Shown here piece by piece: positions 1 through 12,789 of a stretch of DNA of 64,000 nt. The notes beneath the pieces were generated by a model. That model was given only the letters and a program-made list of their open reading frames with translations. It did no database searches and had not been told where the DNA came from. Made by a program: the position numbers and the translations under genes. The stretch's first letter is position 1. The number at the start of each line of letters is the position of its first letter. This DNA comes from Hypericum androsaemum (lineage: Eukaryota; Streptophyta; Magnoliopsida; Malpighiales; Hypericaceae), in assembly GCA_963995505.1 (NCBI GenBank), contig OZ023180.1, forward strand, positions 16,134,689 to 16,198,688, written 5' to 3'.

Positions 1-1572
1 ATTAGTCGTATTTTATAGTCCAGTGGTAACTACTATTAAACACTTTCCACCTTGACAACGCTGAAAATATTAAAATTTGAATTGAATTAGTTAAATTAAA
101 TGGTGAAAAAATTACCAACTGAAATAAATTAAATGCTGCTTCATAGGACTTGCCTTATAATACCTGATTTATCAACTAAGTACATGCAGGTTTTAAAATT
201 ACCAAGTACAATAGAACATTCTAAAATGATATTTGGGTCGGAAATAATTATTTTATAGAGGCTATCATATTAAAAATGATTAAGATTCATTTTCCCCCTA
301 AATTTCTATACACAAAAATTAATTTTTGTCTAAAGTCACGAGAAATAATCAATTATTTATAATTATTTTTTTATATCTAGCGTTATTCAAATGATAAACT
401 TGATCGAGAAATTTTTGTTACAAAAGATTAAATGATAATTTGAAAATAATTCAGAAAATAAAAAATATGTAAAATAATCAAACAGTACAAACCGTCAAAC
501 AATAAAAATATATGTAATTATTGAAAAATGATTCTTTACGAGAAAGTTGAGTTGGAGATTTAAGACTAATGTTTCTGAAAAATATTAATTATTATTATAA
601 AGAGTTCATTAACTTGTAACATTATTCCCGACTTGATCCAGGTTATTAATTCTACTGCAATAGTTATATTTATATCTATTAAAAATTTTGGAATTGACAA
701 ATTTAAATAAAAAATAGCAATTTATAGGCTCGTTTTGAAAATTGAATCATTATATTTTTTGATTCTTAATATTACTATTAAGTAACAACAAGAACAAAGC
801 TTTATCTTATCTGGAAAAAAATATCAAGCCTTTTCTCAGTATTTTGGTGCATTTTAATGTGAATAGTAAAAATCATTTGCAACTTCAAGTTCTAATAAAA
901 AGAAACGTTTTTTAAGCTCTGGATATTGTCTCCAATTAGTAATGGCGACCCTTATCTTGAAATCTAATTTTGGAAATCCCACTTAAAAGGTCTAATTTTG
1001 ATTGGTTATGAATATAGATTTATAATATCTTGTCGTATTTTTAAGATGACATTTAATTATTATAGTTATATTTTGATCACTAAATTTAATACCAAATTAT
1101 TAATTCAAACTTACCCAGTTTCAATTTCTTTATATTTGCTTATTTGGTTTCTTTATATAACTTGTTTAATAGTGTAATCAATTGTATTCACATTTTTTAG
1201 TGACTCTTTGCTATTCGAAACCATCAAATCAAATTTTGAATTAAATAATAGTAAAAATTTTCGAGTTACCTTTTTTCTACCTGGTATTTTAGGATTCAGA
1301 TACCTTAAAAAAAGTTGAGATCCGGTTCTTATAAATTTTACGCGAATCCTGACGTTGCTATTCCTTATCTCCAATAATGTTTTCCGAAACGTTTTTTATT
1401 AAAGGAAGAACGCTCCTTCTCTTTTTCCTTAAAACTTCAGAAGAAAAGGACGTACACGACACCGTATCTTTCCTCAGCCTGCCCTAATTTACCGGTACAT
1501 CGGGGATATCTTGAGAAAAAAAAAGTTATTTCAAAAAATTAAAATTGGAAACAATCCGATCCCCAATTTTGT
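1..1572. other. AT-rich intergenic DNA with no gene
   Basis: No gene or recognisable protein can be read here; the short ORFs are low-complexity and broken. The stretch holds one decayed copy of the window's repeated TIR element (separate entry) and then the presumed ING1 promoter. Confidence 0.6.
225..625 (-). repeat. Decayed copy of the TIR/MITE-like repeat family
   Basis: The segment resembles the element at 54058-54612 in the same orientation. Shared blocks include the 'aaaaatattaattatta' stretch followed by 'ataaagagttcattaa', and the inner part with 'ataattcaga'. The copy is diverged and its ends are unclear. Other copies lie near 15690-16060 and 28870-29330 in the opposite orientation. 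Confidence 0.5.
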
Positions 1573-1581
1573 AAACCCTAA
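1573..1581 (+). promoter_or_regulatory. telo-box (AAACCCTAA) before ING1
   Basis: AAACCCTAA lies 14 bp upstream of the ING1 start codon. In plants this motif is common near the transcription start of growth and translation genes. A longer version precedes the HSP60 gene at 16371. Its function here is inferred from the motif alone. Confidence 0.45.
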
Positions 1582-1594
1582 TTTCCCCGAAGAC

Positions 1595-4500
1595 ATGTCC
1601 TTCCTCGATGAATTTCAATCCAGTAAGATCTCCCTCCTTCTCCCCCTTATCTCTCTCTAGTATGGATAAGGATTTCCTGAAATTCCAAAAGAAAAAAGAA
1701 GAAGAAGAAGATAACGATCTGATGGAATTATTTCCTTCCCGTAGGCAAAAGGAACAACTTAAATTTTCGGTTTTGCTTATCGTCTTTAATTGAACTTTTA
1801 TGGTCGTTGTTGTGACTGCTTAGGGTCTAATTGCCTGCAACCTCTTGTTTTTTCTTAGATGGAACTCTTGTTTTTAGGTGGCGAAAAGTTTTTCCTTTTT
1901 TTATTTTTTTTTATTTTTATGGAAGTTGCATTTGGCTTTGGTTCTGGTGTTTGCTGGTTTTGATCATGGGGGAATGATTTTTCCGAGGGCATCTTCGTTC
2001 CGAACATTAAAGGTGGCGTTCGGTAGTATGCTCGATTGCAACATTTCCTGGTGCATAGGTTTTCGGCTTTTTAGATTCAACTGGTGTTTAGACTAAGCGT
2101 GGAAGTACGTAATGCGAGTCTAATTGGTTCTCCTGTTGGGTTTTTATTTAAATCTTGTCTATCAATTTACTCTTAAGACTGTTTGCTTTTCTGTAGACCT
2201 GGAATCGCTGCCGAATATTCTGCAAAAGAAGTACTCATTGTTGCGAGACCTGGACAGAAGTTTGCAGGGTATTTTTCAAACTCAATCCTTGTGAGGGGCC
2301 TTTATGTCCAGCGTGGCATTGCCCACATCTCAACCATGATGCTTCTGTTGTTGTACTGGTTAAGTTCGTCCTTAAGCTAAGTTGTCGAGATGCAAAGAAT
2401 CTGCGGAGTTTCACTCTGCAGTCGTAAAGCAATCTGACTGTATTATAGTGACCAATTAGACCCAATCATCTCGTGATAAAAAAAAGACTCGCGGTTTAAT
2501 TTATAGATAGAGAATTGCCATCTGTTCTTGTTCACATATAACCTTTTAAGTTAAAAGGTTGCATTATTTTGAGGCCTCGGTAATGGAAATGATATGCATA
2601 CCATGAATCAGTATCTGAATGTGCAATAGTCAAACAGATGGAACTTGTGTATTTTGGTAGTGCTTGTCTCACTTGAGTCTCAAAATTAGTTGACATTTTG
2701 CTTTGGAGCATTTATGGTTTATATGCCTCCAGCATCTGCCAATTTAAATATGTTTCGCTATTAACTAAACAGGAATGCCATTTTTCCTTCTTGAGGCTGT
2801 TTTGATATTTGCATACGTACTCAGACTAGCTGGTTAGGTTAGCAAGGATCTGCAAAAGTGTTAACCCTTGTTATGTTAATTGTGTGCATACTTTTGAACT
2901 TTTCCTCATCAAATGTGCAGAAGACTTTTTGTTACTTTTGATTGCATGCCGTTTTCCCGTTTAGCAACACTCTTCTCCATTGAAAAATGCGATCCACAAT
3001 TTTTAATTAGAAAATTCAGAAAGCATCTTCTCTTTTGCACTTGTGGGAAAAAAAGATCTGCTCAATTGCTTTGTCTTCTGCTAAATCAATGCTTTTTCTT
3101 TGAGGCAGGTTTCTCAGGCACCCTTTTGTTTGTTATGTAAATGAACAGAAATTTTGAGACAAAATGAACAACGGTGCGAAGAAGAAATAGAGGGAATCAA
3201 GCGAGGAGTTAAGGCTAGAAACATCACTCCAGATACTTCCCGCATCAGATTCTCAGATGATGCACTTGACGAGCAAAAACATAGCATCAGGATTGCAGAT
3301 GAAAAGGTTGCCTTGGCTCAGCAAGCATATGATTTGGTAAACTACCTCTCCTACCTTCTCTGCGCATTAGCATAGTTAATGCCGCGTTGTTAATCCTATC
3401 TAATTTCACTTTCTGTCTTAGCATTTTTGGCAGGCTGGCGCAAGTGCATTTTAGGATAATGAAAAACTAGTCCTCTGATGAATGAAAAGTTATGATATTG
3501 ATGCTATGTCCTCACCCATTTATTCCGACGGTTTCAAGAAGTTTAACCTTCATTGCCTGCTTTCTTGCACAATGTTCTCCAGTCTTCTGATGGACTGTCA
3601 TTGTTATTCTGTAATAATGCATCAGGTTGATACCCATGTACAACAACTGGATCAATACTTAAAGAAACTTGAGGATGATCTTCGACGTGGTAAGAGATAA
3701 TCCAATTTATGTGTCTTTCTAGGGGTTGTGCTGCATTTCTGGAGTTCCTGGTGTTGGTTTCCTTGGCAACTTCATGCACCTTCGTTCACTAATGCATACA
3801 AAATAATTTTTTCTTTTAATCAGAAAGAGATGGTGCTACTGCAACTGCAGTTTCTCCTTCAAGCCAAGATGGCAGTACAAAATCTGGAAGGTCCAAGGAT
3901 GGTGGTAGAGGGGGCCGTAAAAAGTACTTGTCTTTTCTGAATATAATTTTTATGCTTTAGGTTTCAATTGTTTCACTGGATTGATGTCTGATTATTTTAA
4001 ATTTCTTTTCTATTGAATGTCCCTTCCTTATTAATTCCATTCATGCCTTTTAAACCTGTTTATGTTGGACTGGAATGAAATAGGTCCATGATCATAAATA
4101 TACAAGTGATCGGAATTCCATGGTTGCAAGGGCTAGTTGGAACTGATTTTTTAAAAGGAATGCTGGACTGTTCCTTGCCTTGATAATCTGACATGTATAG
4201 GGATCATTGTAAAGTGTGATTATAGCCAAATGAAAAAATTAATTTTGTAGCAGCTTGACTTCAATGTGGAGCTATATGCTGACCAGGTTAAAAGTGATCT
4301 TTCAGTCTATGGGATGACTGCTTTTCCTCATTAGTTGTTTCTACTTGTCATTCGTCTGTTCCTGTTAGACCTTTACTTTTAGCTGGAGATAGCTCTATGC
4401 TGCAACCCTAAATCCAGCTCTCAACTGTACATCTTAGATTTAGCTAATTCATTAAAATTATACTTGACATGGATAGTGAACATAAAGCTTAAATTTACAT

Positions 4501-4994
4501 TGCATCTACAGTTGACATGGATGCATAATTGAGTTTAGGGCCCTTTGAGGGAATGGTATGAGGTGTTACATTTTGCAAGAATTGAACGCAGCATTTTTTT
4601 TTCTTATCTGCGCAGAACAAGACTTGCCACAACAACTGCAGCAGCAACAGAAGCAGCAGCTTCAGCAAACTCAACCGGCATGGAAATTGATATACCAGTA
4701 GACCCAAGCGAACCGGTCTACTGCTTTTGCCAGCAAGTTAGCTTTGGAGATATGGTTGCTTGTGATAACCCTGATGTAAGTTGCAACATCTTTTTCTTCT
4801 TATTTTGCCAATTCGCTTGGAACCTCCAGTCAGTTTGAACCTCGAAGCTGTAAGTTGATGGGAAGCTATATCTTGTGCAGTGCAAGATAGAGTGGTTCCA
4901 TTTCGGCTGCGTTGGCGTGAAAGAGCAACCAAAGGGGAAATGGTACTGTTCAGATTGCGCTGTTTTGAAGAACCGCAGAAGAGGAAAACGATAA
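1595..4994 (+). CDS. ING1: PHD-finger protein ING1 (inhibitor of growth family), seven exons
   Basis: Nuclear chromatin reader: ING proteins bind H3K4me3 through a C-terminal PHD finger and join histone acetyltransferase or deacetylase complexes. Exons: 1595-1622, 2197-2268, 3149-3336, 3626-3689, 3824-3923, 4616-4775 and 4881-4994. All junctions are GT-AG and frames carry through, giving 726 nt and 241 aa. The N-terminal ING helical region runs from about residue 10 to 115 and includes [16 protein letters not shown] and [17 protein letters not shown] basic GGRGGRKK linker follows. The PHD finger begins at [19 protein letters not shown] and continues [12 protein letters not shown] then KGKWYCSDC, the Cys4-His-Cys3 pattern. 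The protein ends in a basic KNRRRGKR tail. Length and exon order fit plant ING1 rather than ING2, whose N-terminus differs. The first exon encodes only nine residues plus one base, so automatic annotation may miss it. No defect seen. Confidence 0.9.
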
Positions 4995-6061
4995 TGAAGT
5001 AGAGTTAAGTCTTGCCATCCCCGTGTTGTTGTCTTCTTCAGGTGTCATTGTGTCATTTCCATTTCCAAGTAGATTCGACGAGTAGTAGATTTTAATTTTT
5101 CCTTGCATCTGTCTTGAGCATGCACTTTTGCTGTGCATCTTTTGAACAAAAAGTATTAGCATCGAACTGTTTTTCATTTACTCGTACAGCCCATGCAATT
5201 CTGCAGAAGTTTACCACACTTTCCAATTTCTCGACTGAAACTTGCTGTAATAATTGCTACAGTGTAAACCTATGATATAATTGTACTTTCTCTATGATCC
5301 TCTATCAGCGTATCACTGTAGAGCTTCGTATTGAAATAACTCACAATTCCATAAGCACCACCAAGTTTCACTGTGAATTCCAAAACATAACTCATAACAT
5401 TGATTGCATGAATGTGAGGAAGATCATGTGTTTATCCTGATCTTTTGTTCTTCCTCTTCAAAAGTTCTATTTTCTTTAAGAGTTGAGTATTGTCGGGTCT
5501 TATTTAAGGGTAATTTTCTAATAGTATCTTTGCCATTCGTATTGTTTGAACTCAAGACATCTCCACGGAAATTCAAGTCTCTTACAATTTTACCCAATCC
5601 TAACTACCGATTGCATGCATACTATTATGACACAAAAAATGGCTACTGTTTCTGTGAAGTCCATTGATTCTGACACTGGTGCTAGTACTCCGCCTACTTT
5701 GGAAGCTTGGGATGTCATAGGAGGGAGGAAACATCGTGTGGAGACCGCATTCACATTTTTCTCTTGTAGTGTTAACACATTAAGTATGCTTACAGTTGCA
5801 CCATACACAATTTTTAAATTGTTACTGTCGTCAAGACATTACTCGAATGTCTTTAGCAGTTTCCAAGCATCTTGTTTAGTCGTGTACTTAGGTGATTTTA
5901 AGGAGTTCACCTCGATGTACCCATACCTCTTTACCTGTTTGGCGATTAATAAAGGTTAGAGACCCTCTATCTCTCGTTTACACCCAAAAAATAGTCAAAA
6001 TAAAGCCCACCGAGGGAGCGGATAAACAGATTACGAACCTATTGCCATTTTACTCGGAAAC
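4995..6061. other. ING1 downstream DNA, no supported gene
   Basis: About 1.07 kb following the ING1 stop. It presumably includes the ING1 3' UTR and polyadenylation region in its first few hundred bases. ORFs of 87 and 137 codons around 5400-5960 overlap each other in different frames, and I recognise no family in either. Confidence 0.5.
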
Positions 6062-6480
6062 AAGGTCTTAAAAACTATGGTTGTACCAGTGGTCGGACTG
6101 CAAATGGGGAACTTTTTTTTTCCAAGTTTGGGGGTTAACCTATCCACCTTGCGAACCGTTCAAAATTTAGTCTGACTAGATGGTTTAACCTATTTTTTGA
6201 CTCGAATTACTCGGTCCGACCAGTTTTTTCAAAAAAACCACAAAGTAAAATAAAAAAGTAGTATAATACGCTCGATTTCTCCAAATCAACAAAAAAAAGT
6301 GGATTAGATATGAAATAAATTGGTCGATATTTCCAAAATATAGATTTTGGAACCTATATTTTGACTATTTGGTCCATATATTATTTTAAAATAGTAAAAA
6401 TATAATAAAAAATCAGGTATGACTAGCAATCTGACCAGCCGGACCGATCAACATCCGGGCCGTTTTTTAAAACATTGCTC
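6062..6480. repeat. Probable small TIR element rich in 'ggtcggactg' / 'ggaccgatca' motifs
   Basis: One end reads 'tcttaaaaactatggttgta' followed by 'ccagtggtcggac'. The other end reads as a loose inverse, with 'ggaccgatcaacatccggg' and then 'ttttttaaaacattg'. The inside is AT-rich and non-coding. Comparable text lies at about 33600-33790 and 58510-58600. The class is inferred (hAT-like MITE is likely); no target duplication was identified. Confidence 0.4.
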
Positions 6481-7029
6481 AGAAACAGTGGTACATAAAT
6501 CTGTTTGGGATGAAAAATTCAGTGACTTGTTCTGTTCACTTTGTCGAGGTTCATTAATGGATCTTTATTTTGGAAGAGAATACTGACAAAAAATTGGATA
6601 CATAGTACCCTACCTGAATCTTACCAAATTAGATATATTATAATATTTTTTAAATGATAAAAATATATTACTAGATATATATTAATAATAATACACACAA
6701 CCTAAAATTTAAACTATCGACATATTAGACATTTTGAAATTGTAAGACCTATTTAGATACGTAAGAATTATTTGAAATAAAGTGAATTGGAAACATTAAA
6801 TTATTATATAATAAGTAAGTTAGTATTTGTGTCATCCTTGGAACATAAGTGATTTTTTTTATTTTAAAGAAATAAAGATGTTATATTACATTTATCAAGT
6901 AAAAAAGTCAGAAAACAAAGAGATATCAAGATCTAGAGGGTGGAAGGTAACCCAATCCATTGACAAAGTTTCTAACCTAGAATTTTTACATAGCCATTCC
7001 GCTACAAAATTTTGTCTTCTAGAGATGTG
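6481..7029. other. AT-rich intergenic DNA
   Basis: No gene, RNA or clear repeat boundary is visible. It precedes the 3' end of the LINE relic on the minus strand. Confidence 0.45.
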
Positions 7030-8418
7030 GGTTAGTTTACACGGTCGTAACCATAGATAATATGGACTTTTGGATTCCTAGCAACAACAACAATCCTAGT
7101 TTTAGATAAGTCTTCAAGCCAGGAAGTATCAGTGTTGAGTTTGATCTCTCCTTCTGCAGGAGGCAACCAAACAGATGGGGAAGTAGCGTTCACTTCATTT
7201 CCCAGATCAGGTGGACCATCCACGTGCAAAAATTCAGACCATAAGTATCGTGTCTGCATCATAGTTGCAATTGGACCGGGAAGAATCTCATAAAAAAGGA
7301 ATCTATTCCTAAATTTCTAGATTCTCTAATATATGAACATAGAAAGTGCATTCAGATTTCTAGAATCATTGTGATTCAACACATCAAAGATATCCATTAG
7401 CCAATCACAAAAATAGAATTGAGCATTAGAATTGAACGTGTAACCAAATGAGCTAGCCAGCCAGGTGGCTTTAACATGTGAACAAGTAAAAGCATATTAT
7501 CCTCAGATTGACATAAAACATAGACAGACTGCGTAGAATGGCAGCAGTTGGAATTGTTCTTTGCAAGTCTCCAAACAAAATTTTGGATTTTGGGGGACCA
7601 TAATCTTCCCGATTTGGGCTATATGGCTTGCTGCTCACTTGGATCAAACATGTTCTAAATCAAATCCCAATTCTAGCTCCAAGTGGACAGAGAAATCAGA
7701 CCAGACACTTTGATAATCGAGGGAGGAAAATAAGTTATTGGATTGACCCTGGTAATAGGAAGAGAAGGCAACCAAGGATTGGTCCAAATATTAGTTTTTT
7801 TTATCCCCAATATGAGAAAATAAGCCATCTACGAGGGCTTGCTTGCCTTGAAAGACGCTACTCTATATCCATCAGGGCCTAGATCCCCCCTATCAGCCTC
7901 CATAAGATTACCGTTTGGAAAATATAAAGCTCAGAACTTTAAAACAAATGGACTCTTGATTAACATGGAATCTCCAAATATGTTTTGCTAAAAGGGTCGA
8001 ATTAAACATTTTTAGATCTTTAAAACCAAGGCCACAAACAGATTTTGGCAGAGCCAATTTTTTTCGTTTAGCCCGATGAATTCTCTTTTTATATACATCC
8101 CCAGACCACCAAAACTTAGCAATTATGTTGTTTAATTTATCATAAAATGTGACAGTAAATAAAAAAAATGCATTGCAAAAAAAAGATGACAGTAAGAATA
8201 GATTTTATTAGCATTTCCCTTCCACAATAGACAAGAGCTTATGTTTCTAGCTCTGAGTTTTGCTTCAAATATTGTCAAAGATGGAAGAAATAGATTCTCT
8301 CTTAAACCTTCCCCTAAAAGAGGGAAGGCCAAGATATTTGTCAGTGGCAGCCATCAATTGCATACCAAAAATTTTAGAGATCAAAGTTTATTCTCAGCAT
8401 TCTCCCTGTTGCATAATA
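7030..8418 (-). mobile_element. LINE (plant L1-type) relic, 3' portion: RT tail, zinc-knuckle region and RNase H
   Basis: Read on the minus strand. Near 8250-8390 the translation contains KYLGLP-like text ('AATDKYLGLPSL' in mixed frames), typical of plant L1 reverse transcriptases. Near 7920-7990 there is the post-RT motif resembling 'WRxxxNxxSLxxxVL'. Around 7400-7560 lies a Cys-containing zf-RVT-like remnant, and at 7032-7262 an RNase H start (WLPPAEGEIKLNTDTSW). Many stops and frameshifts make it inactive. Upstream it is interrupted at 8418 by a copia element, and the preceding RT piece resumes at 11593. Confidence 0.65.
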
Positions 8419-8844
8419 TGTGAGTAATGGAGTATAAAAAAAGTATAAGCTAGGCACACCGAAGAACGATGATTTCTTTAAAGGTATTGATTCCTCCCAC
8501 TATGGTGTAAATGGTTCTCAAGGAATCAACCTTCCAGGATACAAAGTCTATGTTTCTCAGAAATTCGGAGTTACACTCTCGCGAATTTCTTGAAGCAAGA
8601 ATCGCAAGTTTTGGACACGAAAAAGAAAGATGAAATTCTAAGGAGGGAAGACTCGATTTCTGAATGATACCGCCTCCAGAACTCGTCTGAGTATTTATAG
8701 ATACTCAAGAGTTGTTCCCAAAAGGGTGGCAACGACCATTTCTCAAAAAAGGGTGTGCCATTTTACCGAAAGGTTGCAACTCACGAAGAGGCACCTAATA
8801 GACTAGAGGAAAAAATATAATTGATTATTTAAATATATACAACA
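8419..8844 (-). repeat. 3' LTR of the 8.4-11.6 kb copia relic
   Basis: Direct copy of 11172-11592, beginning TGTTGTATATA on the minus strand and ending CTCACA. Numerous point differences separate the copies. Confidence 0.7.
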
Positions 8845-11171
8845 ATCTCCCACTTATTTACATAATATAACTTGCATTACTCAACGTATGACCATGATGA
8901 AGTGGACTAAGCCTTTAACTTATGGTTGAACATGAAACTCTAAGAAATTATATTCACATCGTGTATGATTTCTTACTTCTTTAATCTTTGGCAGCATCTT
9001 TTAATTGAGCCTTATGCCGAATCCTGGTGTTCAGAAGTACTCTAGGATTTTACCGAGATAATCTCTAAGAAGTGGCCTCTCACTTTTCTACTTATATAGG
9101 TAGACTTATCAAGAATGTCCACAACATATTCTACAAAGCTATAAGCCTATTAAGGATTTAGAATCCAACCTTTACTTATTGTGTTAACTATAAGTGCATA
9201 GGTCAAATATATGAATTTTGAAATAGTATCACCCTCACTATTTCCAACGTATGCACTTTTAAACGTACCCAAGTTTCCATTTCTCCAATGTTTAATATTG
9301 AATTACCTTTTTAACTCTCATACATATGTGCCAAGTATATAACTTGTACCTTAAGATAGAGTTGGTTCTAATCAAGACATTGATTCTATCGGTAATAGCC
9401 CCATACCTCGCATGACCTTTTAAATCTTATCTCCTGATAATGATTTTGTTAACGGATCTGCTAGCATTTGATTCCTTAGAAGATACTCAAGTGTTATCTT
9501 TCCCTTTTTAACCATACTTCTAATAGGATTATATCGCATAGCAATGTGTTTACTATGGTTCGATATTTTCTCTTTTTTTGTTGCAACTTTCTAGCTTGTA
9601 ATCTCCTCATTACTAACCATCTTTGTCTCTCGAGGCTTTGATGTCTCCTCACACACAGCCTCTCACACAAATGCGGAGAACTCCTCCACATTTATTCGAA
9701 AATAATAAAAGCATTTATATAATAAACTGCATTAAATTATCGTGAGACATGTTGATTCGAACATCATTCAAATAGTAAATTGTTGTGATCAACTAATCAT
9801 CATGAGCAATAAATTTTGTATAATATCTTTGCTCTGTAATCCGAGCATCACCAAATTTTAATTTTTAATGCATCCAGAAAGCGAGAAAGAAAAACTTCTC
9901 ATCACACATATTTTTCCACATTTTTTAATTCTCAATTGTGCATGGTCAAATATTCACCAAGATATTTGAATGATCAACTATAACAATTCTCAAGTAATAA
10001 TTGCTTGCACACTTTGAATAGAACACTTGTTTTACGTCATATCAAGCATTTGGTCTCATCTTTTCTAAGACCAATTATCAAGTATTATCTGTTCAATATA
10101 AGATTAATTGCCCAAATCAATTATTTCAATTGATGCCCTTCCTGATTTTCGAAAAAAGCAAGATCACATGTAAGATATCACTTCTAGCAAGAGTAACATG
10201 AAACGATACTTACGTTGATGTCATTTCGTGCCCAGATGTAATTAGAAAGACCACAAGTCATCATGATCTTTTTTTTAAACCACTATAGTACATGACCCTT
10301 GAAAAGATAGATCCTCGGTGAGCAATTATGGCCATCAAGATGCATGATCAATTTTCATCCAACCGTGACTTTTGGAACAAGAGAACCAATTCACTTACAA
10401 ACTCTAAAAATCACAATTTTGTCCAGAAGCACCCAGTGTCAATTACATCGCATGCACCATATGCAAGTCATGTCCCTTTTCTTTGTATTTTTTTTATCCT
10501 TCTACGAACAATATTATCAATTGGACTTTTAACATATAGACTCATCTCTTCAATCATATAAATATGACGTGCACGTATAAGTTCTCATCATTTAGGAAAA
10601 TATAAATTCATATTATAAATTCATAATATCAGTCCATTTCTATCCTCCAATTTATTCAATTATAAAAATTATCAAGGATTAGTAAAACTTATGCTCTTTC
10701 TCTCGCTGTTCACAATATGCGACCAAACCCTTTTTTTTAAACTCAGATTTCTTTATACGAATCTGATTAAATGGTTAATCAAAGACTTCACTTCCAGATA
10801 ATCAACATATGGCCAAGCGAAGCATCAAGTATCTGTTGGTTAAATTTACATGTATTAAATAATTCATTTCTTCAAAAAAAAATAACCTACTGGATACTTA
10901 TGATTTTAACCAAAAGCCATAGTTTGAACTATCATCCTCACAGAGCAAATAACACTTTAATATTGTTGCAGTTAAGTGGGGATAGAACCTGACTTTTGAG
11001 TTTCGATAAATTCGACGAGGTACGAATATTTTTGGAGCAAACCTCGTACTCCAAATGTTGTTATTGAGCCATCAATAATCGCTTTTCGAGTTTGTCTCCA
11101 TCATTCAACTGTGCCTTCACCAATACGGACTCCATTGTAGGAATTAATACCTTTAAAACTTTTGTATAACA

Positions 11172-11592
11172 TGTGAGTGAGTATAAAGAAAGTATAAGCT
11201 AGGCACACCGAAAAACGATGCTTTCTTTAAAGGTATTGATTCCTCCCACTATGGTGTAAATAGTTCTGAAGGAATCAATCTTTCAGGATACAAAGCCTAT
11301 GTTTCTCAAAAATTCGAAGTTACACTCTCACGAATTTCTTGAAGCAAGAATCACAAGTTTTGGACTCGGAAAAGAAAGATGAAATTCTAAGGAGGGAAGA
11401 CTCGATTTCTAAATGATACTGCCTCCGGAACTCGTCTGAGTATTTATAAATACTCAAGAGTTGTTCCCGAAGGGTGGCAACAACCATTTCTCAAAAAAGA
11501 GTGTGCCACTTCACCGAAGGGTTGCAACTCACGAAAAGATACTAAATAGACTAGAGAAAAAAATACAATTAATTATTTTAATATATACAATA
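11172..11592 (-). repeat. 5' LTR of the 8.4-11.6 kb copia relic
   Basis: Direct copy of 8419-8844. Both contain 'gtataagctaggcacaccga' and 'aaggtattgattcctcccac'. Its first dinucleotide is TA instead of TG on the minus strand. Confidence 0.7.
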
Positions 11593-11745
11593 CTCTCATT
11601 TAGAGAAACAAATGCTAGACTTTGTGAAATTTATATCCTGGCCAGATATGGCAGAGAAAGTCACAAGCATTTGTTTAATAGAATGAGCCACATGCCCTCC
11701 CAAAAAGTGATATATCTCATCCACAAAGACGATGTGTATAATTAG
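11593..11745 (-). mobile_element. LINE relic, RT segment displaced by the copia insertion
   Basis: The minus-strand translation reads SGQDINFTKSSICFSK, the plant L1 RT motif 'SGQxINxxKSxIxFS'. That motif normally sits some 30-40 residues before KYLGLP, which is found across the copia insertion at about 8350. The two pieces are one LINE split by the copia element. Confidence 0.65.
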
Positions 11746-11765
11746 CAAGCAGTGTTGTTAAGTGC

Positions 11766-11811
11766 AAAACCTTGGAGTTGACCAGTCTTAGATTCAACAT
11801 ATTTAATATTT
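11766..11811 (+). repeat. Direct repeat flanking the Pack-MULE, left copy
   Basis: About 40 bp ('aaccttggagttgacc' then 'agtcttagattcaacatatt') recurs with one or two changes at 13157-13200, outside the right end and target duplication of the Mutator-like element. It may be an older tandem duplication into which the element landed. Confidence 0.55.
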
Positions 11812-12070
11812 GGGAAAAGTCCACATTAGTACTCCGTGGTATAGCTCAAAATTACTTTAGTACCCTGTGGTAAAAAACCGACTAATCGCGTCATACTTAT
11901 TCTAATTAACATCAAAAAGGTCCACGGGCAGCAGCCCGAACCCTTCCTGACCTGCCCGAACACTGTCCGGCCAACTTAGCCAGCCACATCACCAAAATTT
12001 GATGACATGGTGCCACATGGACATCCCTCTCTCCCTCTTCTCCTCCTCCTCCTCCTGCTCCTCCTCCTCC
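11812..12070 (+). repeat. Left terminal inverted repeat of Pack-MULE 1
   Basis: Its inverse is at about 12790-13097. Matching blocks include 'ggtccacgggcagc' with 'gctgcccgtggacc', and 'ccacatggacatccctctc' with its complement. The inner boundary is approximate. Confidence 0.8.
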
Positions 12071-12129
12071 TCCTGGAACAAGAACTAAAATAACACATTA
12101 AAGCAAGAAAAAAAGCCAATAAGCTGCGT

Positions 12130-12490
12130 TAAAGAAAATGAAGTCCGAATCTACCGCCAATCTCAACCAGCACAGCATCATCTCGATACTCGATGGCCCG
12201 CCATCTCCAAGCACGCCGACCGGCTCTGCGCGCTGGTCCACTTCATCACCGCTCTACGACCGCCCAACACGTCGAATCCTCGCCGAAGCCATGAGGACCT
12301 CGATCACGCCGCCTCTCTTGTCCGGAAGTGCCGCCGCTAGAGCATCCTCCGTCGTGTCATCACCATCATCGGTGCTGACTTTCGGAAGGCCGCTTTCCTT
12401 CTCGAGGCCTCCGTGTACGACCTCGCCTGGCTCCATATCCAGGTCGAAAACTTTAGGAGGGTCCACATCCAGCTTCGGTCCCAAAGGTAG
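12130..12490 (+). pseudogene. Captured fragment of an ARO-like (armadillo-repeat-only) protein gene
   Basis: Two frames together match the N-terminal region of plant armadillo-repeat-only proteins. One frame gives ADRLCALVHFITA and later DLDHAASLVRKCRR, then ILRRVITI, ADFRKAAFLLEASVYDLAWL. The other supplies PLYDRPTRRILAEAM between them. At least two frameshifts and one stop (after VRKCRR) break it. A 155-codon ORF from 12138 runs partly in the wrong frame and should not be taken as the protein. The family is from memory of the motif order; the donor locus is not in the window. Confidence 0.65.
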
Positions 12491-12789
12491 TTGCTTTCTC
12501 GATCGATCTCCATTGTTTGGAAGAAATAAACGAGACCCTTTTTTCACTAGTTGTTGGGTGTTTTTTTTTCATTCATTGTGGGATTATTTGGATCTCTTGT
12601 TCTAGGTCAATTACGTTGGTGGGTTTTCATTGATTTGGTCTTTTCAATTTTTTAATTGGGAATTGGCGTTTGAGGTTTATCGAAGTATTGATCTTTCGTC
12701 AATCTAAAAATGCAACGGGCCATCTAAAAATTTGTGATCTTTGTGGTCTGTATTTTGAACAATTCGATAATTTAGTTCAATGAGTTTTC

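Larger units (their letters stand above)
8419..11592 (-). mobile_element. Old Ty1-copia LTR retrotransposon relic nested in a LINE
   Basis: Two similar direct repeats of about 420 bp flank a 2.3 kb interior. On the minus strand the 3' LTR is preceded by a purine tract (AAGTGGGAGAT, plus 8845-8855). The interior retains a copia RNase H C-terminus at about 9400-9570 (minus strand: HSKHIAMRYNPIR, then MLADPLTKSLSGDK). The rest, about 9700-11170, is unrecognisable, and no standard initiator-Met primer site is visible after the 5' LTR. No perfect target duplication remains, which fits an old insertion. Confidence 0.7.

Noticed and set aside
5404..5959. Overlapping ORFs of 87 and 137 codons downstream of ING1
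   Set aside because: They use different frames, show no known motif, and their composition is that of surrounding non-coding DNA.
12138..12605. 155-codon ORF inside Pack-MULE 1 as an intact gene
   Set aside because: Most of its frame differs from the one matching ARO proteins; it results from frameshifts in the captured exon.
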